From Medicago truncatula (taxonomy: Eukaryota > Streptophyta > Magnoliopsida > Fabales > Fabaceae): DNA of 64,000 nucleotides. The translations under genes were made by a program, and so were the position numbers. Where the stretch lies: the NCBI RefSeq assembly GCF_003473485.1, contig NC_053045.1:63675994-63739993 (forward strand). Direction: 5' to 3'. The notes under the pieces are model-generated. The model did not search any database. It saw only the letters and a program-made list of their open reading frames with translations, and was not told the DNA's origin. Each line of letters begins with the position of its first letter. Within the stretch, counting starts at the first letter, position 1. This document shows positions 10,661 to 23,790 of the stretch, piece after piece.

Positions 10661-11066
10661 GGATTTGTTTGCAAGTTTGGAGGGAAAGAGAGAGGAAGGC
10701 TCGGGAAAAAATGAATGAGCAAGTGGAAGAAATAAAGAAAAATGGGAGGGGAGAGCTTTGGGGGTTAACTTTTCTTCATAATACAAAACATTTTTCATTT
10801 GGAGGAACTAAAAAATTGCATTTGAGGGGGGTTTTGGAGGGTTTATATGAATTCTTCAAATTTAATCTATGTTGCTATAATATTTTTAAAATAAAAAATA
10901 TAGCAATCATATTCATTAATTTATCATTCTCTAAAAAAAACTACTCTTTTAAATTTTTGAAAGATTTCTCTATTTTCCCTCGTATTTTCCTTCCCTCATA
11001 TTTTTCATCCATTTTCATCCTTCAAAGCCTTCCATTCCCCTCCCCTCCAAACTCCCAAACAAAGCC
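10661..11066. mobile_element. PIF/Harbinger-type MITE, copy A
   Basis: The terminal inverted repeats are ggatttgtttgcaagtttgg on the left and the complement of ctccaaactcccaaacaaag on the right. The trinucleotide TTA flanks both sides (10658-10660 and 11067-11069). The plus-strand frame at 10669-11070 lies wholly within the element and looks accidental. Confidence 0.78.
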
Positions 11067-11069
11067 TTA

Positions 11070-11311
11070 AGATGTGTTTGGATTGAGGGGTTAGGGAGGG
11101 AAGGGGAGGGGAGGACTTACTTTTCATTTTTAATTTAAAGACAATGTAAAATGTTTTTTTAAAATAAATTAAGTGTGACTGAAGTATTATATGATCATTC
11201 ATCATGTTGTTATTTCAATTTTTTTAAAATATTTTATAGTGTTCGTAATTTAAAAATAAAAGTAAACCCTCACATTTCTTTCCCTCTTAAACTCTCCATC
11301 CAAACACGCCC
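11070..11311. mobile_element. PIF/Harbinger-type MITE, copy B, abutting copy A
   Basis: The left end agatgtgtttggattgaggg pairs with the right end ctctccatccaaacacgccc. TTA flanks at 11067-11069 (shared with copy A) and 11312-11314. The G-rich left arm (gggagggaaggggaggggag) pairs only partly with the right arm. Confidence 0.78.
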
Positions 11312-11759
11312 TTAAAGTTTTTATTGCCAATTAAACCAATTAACTTCTAACTAACAAGTAACTAACTTTTATATTTCTAATAGAAGTCACATACCATTTC
11401 CCAACTAGAAATATGGGTTAGCTATGGAAAATAGGTGGACAACTCCTATGGATGTTGATGAATGTTAGACAAATTGATGATCTTGATGTTTCGGATGTAT
11501 AATTTGCATTTGTGTGGTTTTGGTGATGATGAATCTCAATCATTGATTAAATCTGACAATTTTTTTTTTGTTCTTCTGGTGTGAGACTTAATAGAGCTCT
11601 CATCCTAAAATCAATTTCAAAAATAAACATGAAAAATGTTTTGTTTATCACTACATATATAGTAAGTATCCTTTAGAGCGAAGACTTCAATATGAATGTG
11701 GCTACCTTTATAGAAAAACGAATAATGTGTTGACGTGTAGCCAATATTGATTCTTTGAA

Positions 11760-11941
11760 GAGAAATGATATTTGTACAATCATTTATGACAATTTTTAGA
11801 TAACTTTATCTCTCATACTCACATTTTATTCTTACTTTCTATCTTCATTTTTCTCTTTCCATTGTTTTTGACCATTGAAAATAGAGAAAAGGAAAGTTTT
11901 CAAATAAGTTGTACCAAATGGTTGTTCAAATATCATTGCTC
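11760..11941. mobile_element. 182-bp Mutator-type MITE
   Basis: The left end gagaaatgatatttg pairs with the right end caaatatcattgctc (one mismatch), continuing imperfectly inward (tacaatcattt, aaatggttgt). The exact 9-bp direct repeat ttctttgaa flanks it at 11751-11759 and 11942-11950. Confidence 0.85.
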
Positions 11942-12147
11942 TTCTTTGAAAGATGTGAACTATGTAGATTTTCATCGGACACCTATTGAGATTTCTCATG
12001 TTTTAAATTTTTGAATTGTCTCCTTACCTCTCTTAATAGTTTTGCAAGTTTTTTAAGGCTTCTTCCCCTTTTAACCCAAAAAAGAAAAGAAAAAAATAAG
12101 TAAGTTTGTTATTCCAATATGCCTAAACAAGGGCTCATAAATTACGG

Positions 12148-12297
12148 TTAATCAAGTAAATAGTTCCTATAAATATTCATAATTGTAAAAATGATGATAG
12201 AAAATTTTACAAAGATTGGAAATGCTAATGGAAAATTTCACAGTGACTAAAAATAAAGTTATAAATATTTATATGGACCATTTACTTAATTAATCTC
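12148..12297. mobile_element. Small inverted-repeat element (MITE)
   Basis: ggttaatcaagtaaatag on the left pairs with ggaccatttacttaattaat on the right, and the arms continue through a cctataaatattcat-type stretch. No clear target duplication was found, so ends are approximate and the family is undecided. Confidence 0.55.
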
Positions 12298-12800
12298 AAT
12301 TCTCATACGCACAAAGTGACTCATAAGTGCAAGTGTACAACCCTCCTCTCCCAAGTACTTTTGACTTTGAGATTCCATGACCAAATAATGAAACTTCTAC
12401 TTTTAAGTACGATTTTAGACCCTTCTTTCGAAACAAGTTAGCATGAAGTTTTTATTCTCGTTAATTCATTGACAAAAAATAAACTTTTTATGAATTTACA
12501 ATATATTTTTTTTAATATTGATGATATTTGTTGCTTAGCATAGAATTTCTATTCTCATGATTCACTAAATTTTCCTCTCCGATTTTTTTTTTTTTTTTGT
12601 TAGACGTGCGAGAGGTTTCGTTTTCTCAAACAAAATTTAGGTTAATTGTATTTATTTATTTATTTTTGTTGAAAAAGGTTAATTGTACCGGGTGTTGTGG
12701 TACACTGCTTGCTTGTATTGGCCACTATTGAATATAAATAATGAATATTGAATGAACAAGAGAGCCTCAACTATTTTCCTCCCTTAAACAATCTTTGATT

Positions 12801-14438
12801 GGTGGCATTTAGGGTAGGTAGGAGGAATACTTTCCCACCATAGGAAAGTCCACTTGTAGTGGACAGGTGGCAGTCTTAACAGGTCAGAACTAAAAAAATA
12901 ATAAAATCAATTAGCTTATTTTAATACATTGCTTCTACACCTCCCATTTGCTTTATGTTCCTGTTATGCACCTACATTTACTTGGACATTCAATTCACCC
13001 TTATACCCTTTTTTCTCTCTTTTTTTTTTTTTTTTTTAAGTTAGCAACAATGTTTATTTCATTTGTGTAAAACATAGAACAACCATTGTTCTTCAACAAC
13101 AAAGCCACAATCATCATAAATTGTAGATCCTGGTTTCATCTAGCACAACCCAGTATGAAAATGTGCTGTAATTTTATTTCCTAGGTTCAATCATCTCTTC
13201 CCCATTTATTTTCTCTTCCCCATTTAAGAATGAGATTTAATGTATCATGTTTGTTCTTGCTGTTATTTGAGACAATTTGTCACAACTCCATGTTGTAGTC
13301 CAATCCATTTAGTTTCTCCATCTTAATGTTGTTGCTTAATTGATTATTATTTTTTGTTGAATCTTATTTTTTTCGTTGTTTTTTCTGGATTCGTAATATC
13401 CAGACTTTCATGGTGTTCATGAAGTTCATCCATGCTGTTCATCTTCTTCTGATTTACTTTTTAATTTTTTATACAAACATTAAAATATATATTTTAATAA
13501 TTATAGAAAATATTATTAAAGAAAAGATCTTGTCAAGATAATTTACGGAAGAAACTTTACACAAGCCATCATTGTGCAAAGGACATAATCTGACCTTTTT
13601 AAAAAATTGTGAATTCCAACACTAAAATGCAATAAAATGTTCAAGTATTCGAAAAATAATTTTCTTTTTAATTTTATTTTAAATTAATATGGTTGATAAA
13701 AAAAGTATTCGAAAATGTTTTTTTTAATAAAATGTTTTTAAAAATAAAATATTAATTTTAAAAAATAAATAAATACAATAAAATATTTTTTAAAAAAAAA
13801 GAAGACATATTTTCACTTCAACGCATGAGCTATAAATACCAAAAAATAGATGTCTCTATTGTGAATGTTCTTGCTAAACAAAAATAATATTTTTTTTCAA
13901 TTTTATCAATCATTATTAATTTAAAAAATGTAATTAACAATGTTTTCAATTATACCAAAAAATAATTGATGTTTGCATTCACAACCTTAATTTTGAAAAA
14001 CTGGATCTCAACTATTAACACTGCATTTTTCAATTGCAATTTAAAACTTTAAAGAGCTTAATCATTTTTTTTAAACGAGCCTTTTAATTAACGGAAAAAA
14101 TTTGATTAAACAAGTGGTTTAAAGAAATTTAGTAAATTAATTAAGGTTGGTTGGTTGGAAATTATTTATGTAGCCCATTATTAGCAGAAAAAAATTTATG
14201 GCCCAAAATCAAACACATAAAGCCCATGTTAAGCCCAGATTGAATTATAATAAAAAAGTATTATTTGTGGGGTCATCATTTTTGTTAAAGGTACTGTTCC
14301 AAAAAGTTGTCAACAGGTTGCAGGTAAAAATATTGAGTGGATCTGAACCATTCATTTAAAATAATAATATATCAATGGTAGAAAATGAAACTTTGTCATG
14401 GTAGGAAAGTATTCCTCATATCCACCCTAAATGCCACC
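12801..14438. mobile_element. Mutator-like element, GGTGGCATTTAGGG ends
   Basis: The left end ggtggcatttagggtaggta is matched by the inverted right end (...atatccaccctaaatgccacc). The match runs about 40 bp and includes the gaggaatactttcc block. The interior is AT-rich, contains a T17-type tract near 13020 and has no coding sequence. No convincing 9-bp duplication flanks it. It is the first of three same-family elements in a row. Confidence 0.7.
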
Positions 14439-14492
14439 TACAATAATTGCTTTTGGATATTCCTATGTGGGTGTGAAGAAGAACAAATATTA

Positions 14493-15300
14493 GGTGAGGT
14501 TTAGTATGGGAAAGCAAAGTTGTTATCCACCATGAAAAAGTTTTTTTAAACGGTTAGATTAAAGCGGAATACAAATTTTATGATGGTCTGTCTACACGTA
14601 TAATCCATCTAGCATTCTCTCTCCTCCATTCCACCACCCCTATTTTCATCTTCCATCTCAGTCTTACTTTTCAATCTATAGAACACAAACTTACTACCGA
14701 AATTTGGACAAACTGAGTTGAGTTTTGGAAGCAAGGAGGGACTATGATGTCACCATCAGCAAACTTATAAGCATCTGTACCAATAATATAGATGAATCAA
14801 ACTCCAATAAATCTCCACAAATATGGAAAACACGTCTCCTGGAGTTATATGTAATCAAGAAACCAATATTTTATTATTATTATTTCTATATGTAAATTCG
14901 GCATCATCACACATACAAAAACTAGATCTGGTTTGACTTTTCTTTCATCATCACATATTCAAATTACTTATTTTTTATACCCAGATCTGCTTTTGAGTAA
15001 TTTTGATTTTGATGCTTGTTTTTCTTTTAAATTAGTTGTTGATAAATAAATAAATAAATAATTAGTTTGAATAAGTCTTATTTTAGAAACAATTGGGAGA
15101 GGAAAAAAGTTCTAGTATGAATTTGTGTTGTTCTGAGCAGTAAAGAAAATGGTGGACGTGGGTTAGTTTCAATCCCATGAGGTTGAAGACAAAGTAAACA
15201 AGATATGGTGTGAGTAGTCTATGATTAAATCAGATTAAATAGTATAAAATAGCTTTCCCATGGTGGGAAACAACTTTCCTTTCCCATGCTAAATGGCACC
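14493..15300. mobile_element. Mutator-like element with exact 9-bp target duplication
   Basis: The left end ggtgaggtttagtatgggaa pairs with the right end ...tttcccatgctaaatggcacc, with the aaagttgtt and ccaccatg blocks also inverted. The exact direct repeat caaatatta lies at 14484-14492 and 15301-15309. No coding sequence. Subterminal sequence after the arm (aaacggttagattaaag) matches the neighbouring element at 15430 and the one at 1-1933. Confidence 0.87.
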
Positions 15301-15393
15301 CAAATATTATGCAATGGACATGTTAATAATTTGGATTTAAGACAGTCACGCAGTAAAAGATAAACTAACAAAAGTGTTGCACTGCTTTTTTAA

Positions 15394-17324
15394 GGTGGCA
15401 TTTAACATAGGAAAGGGTAAAGGTTTCCTACCATGAAAAAGTTAATTTTAACCACTAAATCAAATAAAGAGCACACATTTATTATAGTCTCTCATCACCA
15501 TATTATTTTCCACACCATCTTCCAACACTATCCTTTCTCCTTCATGCCTCACTCACCCACCATCACTAACATCAAATCTACCGCCCCATTTTTTTTTTCA
15601 GAAGAAGTAAAATAGATTTTTTTTTTCTGCCCTAGTTTTTGCCAAAAAAACACAAAAATACCCCACTTTTTCGAAAAATTGCTGAAATGCCCTACTTTTT
15701 CAAGGGCTTCTGGTACCACTCCACTTGGAGTTGCGGGGTACCCTAAAAGTTGGTAAAATTTTGTCCTTATTAACCCCTCTACTTGAAGTTGCGGGGTATT
15801 TTTTCATTTTATTTTAATTTTTTGTAATACCACTCCATCTTGACTTGCGAGGTATTTTCTTATTTTTTTTTTTAATTTTTAAATACCCCTGTACTTGGAG
15901 TAGAGTGGTATAATAAGGACAAAAAAAAAATTGAAGGATAGGGATACGTGTATGCATGCATAAATAATAATAATAATAATTTAATTTAAAAAAACTAATT
16001 AAAATTATACAACAAATAAAACACCATAAAATCTACAATTATTATGAAACGTGTATTATTTCATCTACTATAAATACTTCATTTCATTTTTCAATTTATC
16101 ACACCATTTCAACTTATAATATTAATTTAGGCATTAATAAAAAAGTAATTATAATAATAATCATAATATATATAAAATAAAAAACTTACGACACATATTC
16201 TCGCTTATCCCTATCCTTCAAATTTTTTTTGTCCTAATTATACCACTCTACTCCAAGTAGAGGGGTATTTAAAAATTTTTTTAAAAAAAAAACAAGAAAA
16301 TACCCCGCAAGTCAAGATGGAGGGGTATTTAAAAAAAAAAAAAATTAAAAAATGGGAAAATACCCCGCAACTCCAAGTGGAGGGATATAATAAGGACAAA
16401 ATTTTCACCAACTTTTAGGGTACCCCGTAGCTCCAAGTGGAGTGGTACCAGAGACCCCTGAAAAAGTAGGGCATTTTTGCAATTTTTCAAAAAAAGTGGG
16501 GTATTTTTGTGTTTTTTGGCAAAAACTAGGGCAGAAAAAAAAAATCAGTAAAATACACAAAGTAACTAAAATGGATTTTGTTTTGGTTAACCATGTAACC
16601 CAAAAAAAAAAAAAAAAAAAAGATCTTTAAAAAAGAGGAAGATACCAACGGCCAAATTCTAATTCAACTGTATAATGCAATTTTAATGCTTTTTTAAAAG
16701 TTTGTATTGTTGTTCGATGCTGAAAATTATCACTTAACAATGTTATAACAGGATCAACAATAGAGAAAACAATCACTCCCCGTTCATCATGTCTGGCAAA
16801 ATACATCCAAAAACTACCCAACTTCAAATGTTTACGTTTTCGAAAAATTGGATGCATAACCAAAACGATATGAACTTTTAAAAAGCATTATAGAGAGATG
16901 TGCGGTGGCTCTCCGGTCACCACCACCATTCGTCTGGGTTTGAATTTCGTTCTTCAATTCCGATTGCAGTGGTGACCGGAAACTCGCCCACGGTGGTGTG
17001 TGGTGGCTCTCCGGCGAGTTGCCCATAATGCAAGAAGAATTATAACAATATAAAGATCTCATCACGAAGAAGACAAATTTGATGTATGTTTTTCTTGAGC
17101 ATGCTCAAGGTGGCCGGAAATGGCATCCGAAAGTAATGATCCAAAAATTTGATTTTGTGTGTAAACATGTATTTCTTCATTTGATATTTGATTTAGAATA
17201 AATGAAATTAAATTCTTTCATTTTCTAGTAGTTTTCTTTTTATTGAGAATTGATTTTATTTGTTAGAGTTGTATGATTTTAATTTGATTTCTAGATCATA
17301 GTGCTTTCCCATATTAAATGCCAC
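15394..17324. mobile_element. Mutator-like element of the same family, carrying a nested foldback
   Basis: The left end ggtggcatttaacataggaa pairs with the right end ...gctttcccatattaaatgccac. The flanks cttttttaa (15385-15393) and tttttttaa (17325-17333) match at 8 of 9 positions. The element holds the inserted foldback at 15615-16546. A GC-richer block at 16890-17060 (gtggctctccggtcaccacc and a related inverted copy) contrasts with the AT-rich rest. Minus-strand frames at 16627-16863 and 16832-17065 lie in this block; captured host sequence is possible but unproven. Confidence 0.78.
15615..16546. mobile_element. Nested 932-bp foldback with exact 9-bp target duplication
   Basis: The outer arms are inverted copies for about 250 bp: ctgccctagtttttgcc and its complement, then the 'tacccc' and 'ctccacttggagttgcgggg' blocks, which are themselves repeated two or three times per arm. 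The exact direct repeat agtaaaata lies at 15606-15614 and 16547-16555. The loop region (15960-16190) is AT-rich and non-coding. The insertion lies inside the 15394-17324 element and is therefore younger than it. Confidence 0.88.
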
Positions 17325-17756
17325 TTTTTTTAAAGCCTATTTGCTCTGGTCACAACTCGTTAAAAAAGCTCACAAGTTTTGTATAAAATGCGCAAATTAA
17401 AAATTTCCGAGCTTTAACATTGTTTAGAAAAATAAGCTTCATGGTTGATTAAATTAAAACATAGCATCAAGAAATTTAGTTCTTGGCAAGTGGGTCTATA
17501 ATTTTGTACATCTTCACCGAGGCCGGCAACTTTTTTTCTTCTTTACTATAAATTACAAATTTTTCATTCAACGTATAAAAATAAATTAAATACATGCTAA
17601 AATAATTAATGAAAGAAGGGGAGCCAACCCAAAAGTGACTAAAGTAAAATGGTCATTGGTCAAGGATGTGTGTGAATTTTTAAAGAGTTACATCATGTGC
17701 TAAAAGGATAGGTTTTGAATTTGAAGTTAAACTTTTGTTGGTGTTACCATTTTGTA

Positions 17757-17897
17757 GGGATAGTATTTGGATGACATAAAATTTGATGATATTAGCCACC
17801 GACAATGTCACAACCTTATAAAAGAGAGAGAAGAAAGTCGTTCGCGACATTATGATTGACCAATGTCACCAAATTATATGTCACCCAATTGCTACCC
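17757..17897. mobile_element. 141-bp MITE, possibly hAT-type
   Basis: The left end gggatagtatttggatgaca pairs with the right end tgtcacccaattgctaccc. Flanking attttgta and tttttgta agree at 7 of 8 positions, which would fit an 8-bp hAT duplication. Confidence 0.6.
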
Positions 17898-18073
17898 TTT
17901 TTGTAGGAAGATAATTGTATATATTTTTTAAGTGTTCTTTGAATTTCTTGAAACGTGAATTATCCTTTCATCTTAAATTTATTATGAAAATGTCAAATGC
18001 ATCTAAAGGTCTTTAAGTTTTTCATTTTTCCCAAAGTCGTCCTTTAAGTTTCAAAAGTCTCAAACAAGTTCTT

Positions 18074-18286
18074 TTAGTTTTTGAATCGTTTCAAACAAGT
18101 CATATTGTAGATAGCATAGTTGGTAATTGCTTCTTTGAACTCATCTTTGATACCAAATCTGGCTCCTAACACCCACTTAAAATTAGTCATCTTTTTAGGC
18201 ATGACAAATGGTGGATAATGCTCTTTGTTGCTATCATCTAAATCATCACCATCATCCTCTAAAAGGACTTGTTTGAAACGATTCAA
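18074..18286 (-). pseudogene. Fragment of a MuDR-type transposase N-terminal domain
   Basis: The minus-strand frame includes YPPFVMPKKMTNFKWVLGAR then FGIKDEFKEAITNYAIYN. This matches the recalled pattern of the plant MuDR N-terminal domain (a '...W.vGm.F.s..eFk.ai..yai.n' layout), preceded by an acidic DDGDDLDDSN stretch as in those transposases. It is about 70 residues, has no catalytic domain nearby and appears to be an isolated relic. Family identification is by eye. Confidence 0.55.
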
Positions 18287-18621
18287 AGTACTTGTATTTA
18301 TTATTAGGTTTTACTCACAAAAGCCTTCAAAGTACTTTTTAAGAATTTTAAATCAAATCGTTATTCATTAAATATGTATTTTTTAATAAATAATTGTTGT
18401 TTGTTAATAAAAAAAAAAATTCAATTTTATTTGTTATTACGCATATTAGATAAACTCTTAAAATAAACATCGGCGAAAACATTTTTTTATGAAACGTAAA
18501 TACAGGTTCAACAACAAATTTTAATGTAAAAATTACGTTCGAGAAGAAAAAAAAAAACTTGAAATTCAGACATTTTTTAAGAGGAAAATCCTGACTACCA
18601 TTTCCTCATCTTTGTTTGTTG

Positions 18622-18649
18622 TCTCTCTCTCTCTCTCTCACACACACAA
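18622..18649 (+). repeat. (CT)n/(CA)n microsatellite in the RING gene leader
   Basis: A ctctct run followed by cacacaca, then pyrimidine-rich sequence to 18720. It lies about 300 bp before the RING gene's start, in what is probably its promoter or 5' untranslated region. Confidence 0.7.
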
Positions 18650-18936
18650 ATCTCAATCTCTTCTTCTTCTAAATTGTCCCCTCTTCACTTTACTTCCCTT
18701 TCTTATCTCTCACACACTTCCTTCCAACAAACTTTCCAATTTGAACGAATGAGTGTCCAAATTAATCTATTTTAATTTTATTTATTCATACTTTGGACAC
18801 TTCTTTCTTCTCTTTTTCTCTGTTCCCCCATGATTTATACTACCGTACAACGCACCTCACCGGATCTCGCTTCTATCTGATCCGTTTCATCTATTTCTTT
18901 CTTTCTTTCTTCGCAACTTCTAGAAACCGGGTCAAT

Positions 18937-19590
18937 ATGAGTCAACTCGGTCTCATATTGCAGGAATCACTTCGTTCTCAGAGAGAATCAAGAACCATTC
19001 TCGGTTTATTAACCGAACAAATGGACGCTTTAGATTCAGGAACCACCAGAAGACGCAGTCTTAAAGAACGCTTCAGATTCACCGGTATGGGTTGTTGTGG
19101 TGCCACCTGGGTTTTCCGTCCAATTATCCGCCATGAACATCATCATCAACGAAACGAAGAAGGTGAAGCTACGGTTGAACAACAGCAACAGCTACAAGTT
19201 CAAGATCAAGATCCGAACCCAGTTGAACCGGAATGTGAAGCTCCGGCGGGTTCGTCTGGTTCTGGAATGAATCTAGCGGCGGCTTTGGCGGCGGAGCGGC
19301 AAATGAGGGTATCGGAGGAAGCCAGTGGCGGAGAAGGAGCAACGCCGTGGAGAGTTTCGTTGATGAAACTGTTGGAGGAAACGGAAGGTGAAAATGAGAG
19401 TAATGCTGGTGCGGTAGTTGTGGAAGGGAGTGATTCGGTGTGCTGCGTGTGCATGGGAAGAAAGAAAGGTGCAGCGTTCATACCGTGTGGACACACTTTT
19501 TGCAGAGTGTGTTCAAGGGAACTGTGGTTGAATCGAGGAAATTGTCCCCTTTGTAATCGTTCTATTCTCGAGATTCTCGATATTTTCTGA
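18937..19590 (+). CDS. RING-HC zinc finger protein, probable E3 ubiquitin ligase
   Basis: The intronless frame gives 217 residues from the ATG at 18937 (MSQLGLILQESLRSQRESR). The open frame reaches back to 18793, but that extension is hydrophobic, pyrimidine-driven and atypical. The C-terminus, about residues 169-206, is a C3HC4 RING: CCVCMGRKKGAAFIPCGHTF then CRVCSRELW and CPLCNRSI. All eight zinc ligands are visible. The middle is Gln/Glu-rich and low in structure, and LAAALAAERQMR is a short helical patch. No membrane segment follows the chosen start. RING proteins of this layout transfer ubiquitin from an E2 to a substrate; the target is unknown. The leader is pyrimidine-rich. The start and ligase role are well supported by family pattern, not by experiment. 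Confidence 0.88.
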   Translation: MSQLGLILQESLRSQRESRTILGLLTEQMDALDSGTTRRRSLKERFRFTGMGCCGATWVFRPIIRHEHHHQRNEEGEATVEQQQQLQVQDQDPNPVEPECEAPAGSSGSGMNLAAALAAERQMRVSEEASGGEGATPWRVSLMKLLEETEGENESNAGAVVVEGSDSVCCVCMGRKKGAAFIPCGHTFCRVCSRELWLNRGNCPLCNRSILEILDIF

Positions 19591-20744
19591 ATTTCATTAC
19601 CACTTTCTTGGATCCTTGAATCAATCCTCTTCCCATTTTCTTCATGTTAGTTAGGTGTAATAGTAACATGAGACTTTCAATTTCTTAAATTTTCTTTAGT
19701 TTGAATTTCGTGATAATTTAATTTTGGTAGATTTTTGTCTTTATCTTAGTATTGGGGGCAGTGGTGGGGACCTAAGCAATGCAGAAAAGCTTTTTCTAAA
19801 TAAAGAATAAGATGAAGGAATTGTTACTTTTAATTTTATATGCTTGAAATTTTTAGTTATAAATTTGGTGGCCATTCGAAACTCTAGAAGGGGACTATTT
19901 TGACTGTTTTAGTGTTTTTATTTTTATTTTTTATCAAGTAGTTTAATGACTTAATATTCATTTTGTATATTGTAATGGCTCTGCTCACCGGGACGTATTT
20001 GATCATACTACTCTATTTATTTATTAGTTGCAATTGAGTTGGTAGGTTTTCAAATACATGAGGCGCGGTTGCCTTTAATGAGGTCATGTGAGAACTTTTG
20101 AAAGAGGGTTGTTGTGTACTTTGTGTTTGATTTTATGATGACGACAAGTGTGTGTTTATAAATTTTAATTTAAACGGTAAAACTCACTTTGGACTAGAAT
20201 CTACACCGTCTGTCTAGAGCGGGGATGTTGCACAGTAATAGAAGAATATGGATAAGGAAAATAACATGAGTACATTTTTTTGATTTGATAGAGGAAGTAA
20301 CATGTTTTTCTGAACAAGGTAAAATGGAAGGAAGTAACATGTTACATGATAGATGTGACAAAAAAAAATAGTGTTGGATTGGATAGACGTAAAAAAATTG
20401 ATATTCTAAATAACATTATTGAATAAATAGATAAAATTTGGTTTACTAAGAAAAAAAGTCCATGTGAAACTCTGACAACATTTCTTTTATGAATGAGAGA
20501 CACCAAATTTGACTCAGTGAAATGAAACTAATCAAACATTGACAAAATGGTAAAATAGAACTTTGTTGTCGAAGAAGCAACTGTAAAATTATAAAATAAT
20601 TGATGGGTAGGAATGCAATTAGTAAATGACAACAGTTCATTTCTTAGCTGTCATGAAAAAAATTGTCCAACATTCCTCTCAATTATTGTTTATTTTTTTT
20701 TACGTATTTTATCAATGTATGGTGGTTTTTTCTAGATTACTTTT
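19591..20744. other. Intergenic, no supported gene
   Basis: The first 250 bp are probably the RING gene's 3' untranslated region. The rest is AT-rich with only accidental frames (for example a minus frame at 20446-20640). Confidence 0.5.
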
Positions 20745-20886
20745 GAAGAATGGTGGATAATTTATCCACCAACTAATGAAAATGAGCAATTTTTTGGTGG
20801 GATCAAGATAGTTCATGGATACCACTTAAAAATGTGCTTATGTGGCTAATGTGTATTGGTTGTGGTAAATTACCCACCATTCTTCC
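20745..20886. mobile_element. MITE with gaagaatggtgg ends
   Basis: gaagaatggtggataattta on the left pairs with the inverted taaattacccaccattcttc on the right (one mismatch). The target duplication is not clear, so the boundaries are approximate. Confidence 0.6.
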
Positions 20887-21130
20887 ATGGGTATCCTAGT
20901 TGTCACCATGTATGGTTAGTTGTATATGTGAAGTACCTTACTAACGCCAAATTTGGTATTACCCATTTTCGTAAGATTCAGCATAGCTCTTTCTCTTATT
21001 AATCTCTTAATAGTATATGGCACATTATTAGCGAGGCACATTATTAGGACCAAAGAACCCAAAAAAATATCATCAATTTCTTTGATAATAAATTATTTGG
21101 CACATGAACAACCATTTTTTTTTATAGGGA

Positions 21131-21300
21131 GGTGTATATAGAAATCTTTGTATATACGGGGATATACATAGAAAATTGAAACAAAAGGGCCAAAAATATT
21201 AACAAGCTTCAGTCCAGTCTTTCATCATGTCAATGTTTGGGCCTTTCAGTGAACTTTGTTATATGTATCCCCAAAAAATCAAATATTTCTATATACACCC
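21131..21300. mobile_element. MITE with ggtgtatatagaaat ends
   Basis: ggtgtatatagaaatctttg on the left pairs with caaatatttctatatacacc on the right. A second inner pair is ggggatatacat with atgtatcccc. No sure target duplication. Confidence 0.6.
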
Positions 21301-21649
21301 ACCACAGTAAAAACATTTAGGGCCCTCTACAAGCATGGGCCCTAAGCTGTCGCACCCCTGACCTATGCCTAAGGTCGGCCCTGTGTATGTATTTTGGTCT
21401 TGACATAAACTACTTAGGGCAAATTATATAGCTTTTCTTAACTCGTGATTACCTCGACTTTTATTTTGAAATCATTGCCACAATATCTAACAAGATATGA
21501 AGGTTTTTTCAGATTTTTTTCTCAATAAAATCTAATTGGTTTGCCTTTCAAGATGGTCCTAAAAGTATATATGTTGCGAAAATTGGAGGGTCAAGTATAC
21601 AACATTTGGATGATTGCTCAATAGACACATCAAAATTGCTCATTTGGCT

Positions 21650-21807
21650 ATGAAAAGTTGATCCGATAAAAAAAACTAATCGGAATTTACAACCTAATTG
21701 AGCGCGGAATTGAGGTGTCTATTACGTTATGAAAAGTTGATCCGATAAAAAAAACTAATCGGAATTTACAACCTAATTGAGCGCGGAATTGAGGTGTCTA
21801 TTACGTT
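21650..21807. repeat. Two identical tandem 79-bp units
   Basis: The unit from atgaaaagttgatccgataa to gaggtgtctattacgtt at 21650-21728 is repeated without visible change at 21729-21807. No coding role is seen. Confidence 0.9.
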
Positions 21808-21835
21808 ACTTTCTAACATTTGATAAATATGGAAA

Positions 21836-22019
21836 AAAAATTGTTTTTCCCACTTCACACAAAGCTAAGAAACACCATGAAATGACAAGTTTAGCCCCAA
21901 ATTACATCAATAGTTAAATACCGCAAGTTAAAATTCATCGGCAGTTAACTTTCGTTGGGGTTAAACTTGTTATTTCATGGTGTTTCTTAGCTTTGTTTGA
22001 AGTGTGAAAAGCAATTTTC
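21836..22019. mobile_element. Hairpin MITE with about 65-bp arms
   Basis: The arm with cacaaagctaagaaacacca and tgaaatgacaagttta on the left is repeated inverted on the right (taaacttgttatttca, then tggtgtttcttagctttg). The loop is about 55 bp. The short frame at 21997-22182 only overlaps its end. Confidence 0.75.
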
Positions 22020-23721
<1,702 letters not shown>

Positions 23722-23790
23722 TGAGATTTCTTTGATGTACTCTATGATGCTAAGTTGGCCACATATATATTATATGCATACCAATTAGTA

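Noticed and set aside
10669-11070. Plus frame of 133 codons
   Set aside because: Lies exactly inside a MITE and has a low-complexity Phe/Lys-rich composition.
19206-19496. Minus frames opposite the RING gene
   Set aside because: They are shadows of the RING coding sequence.
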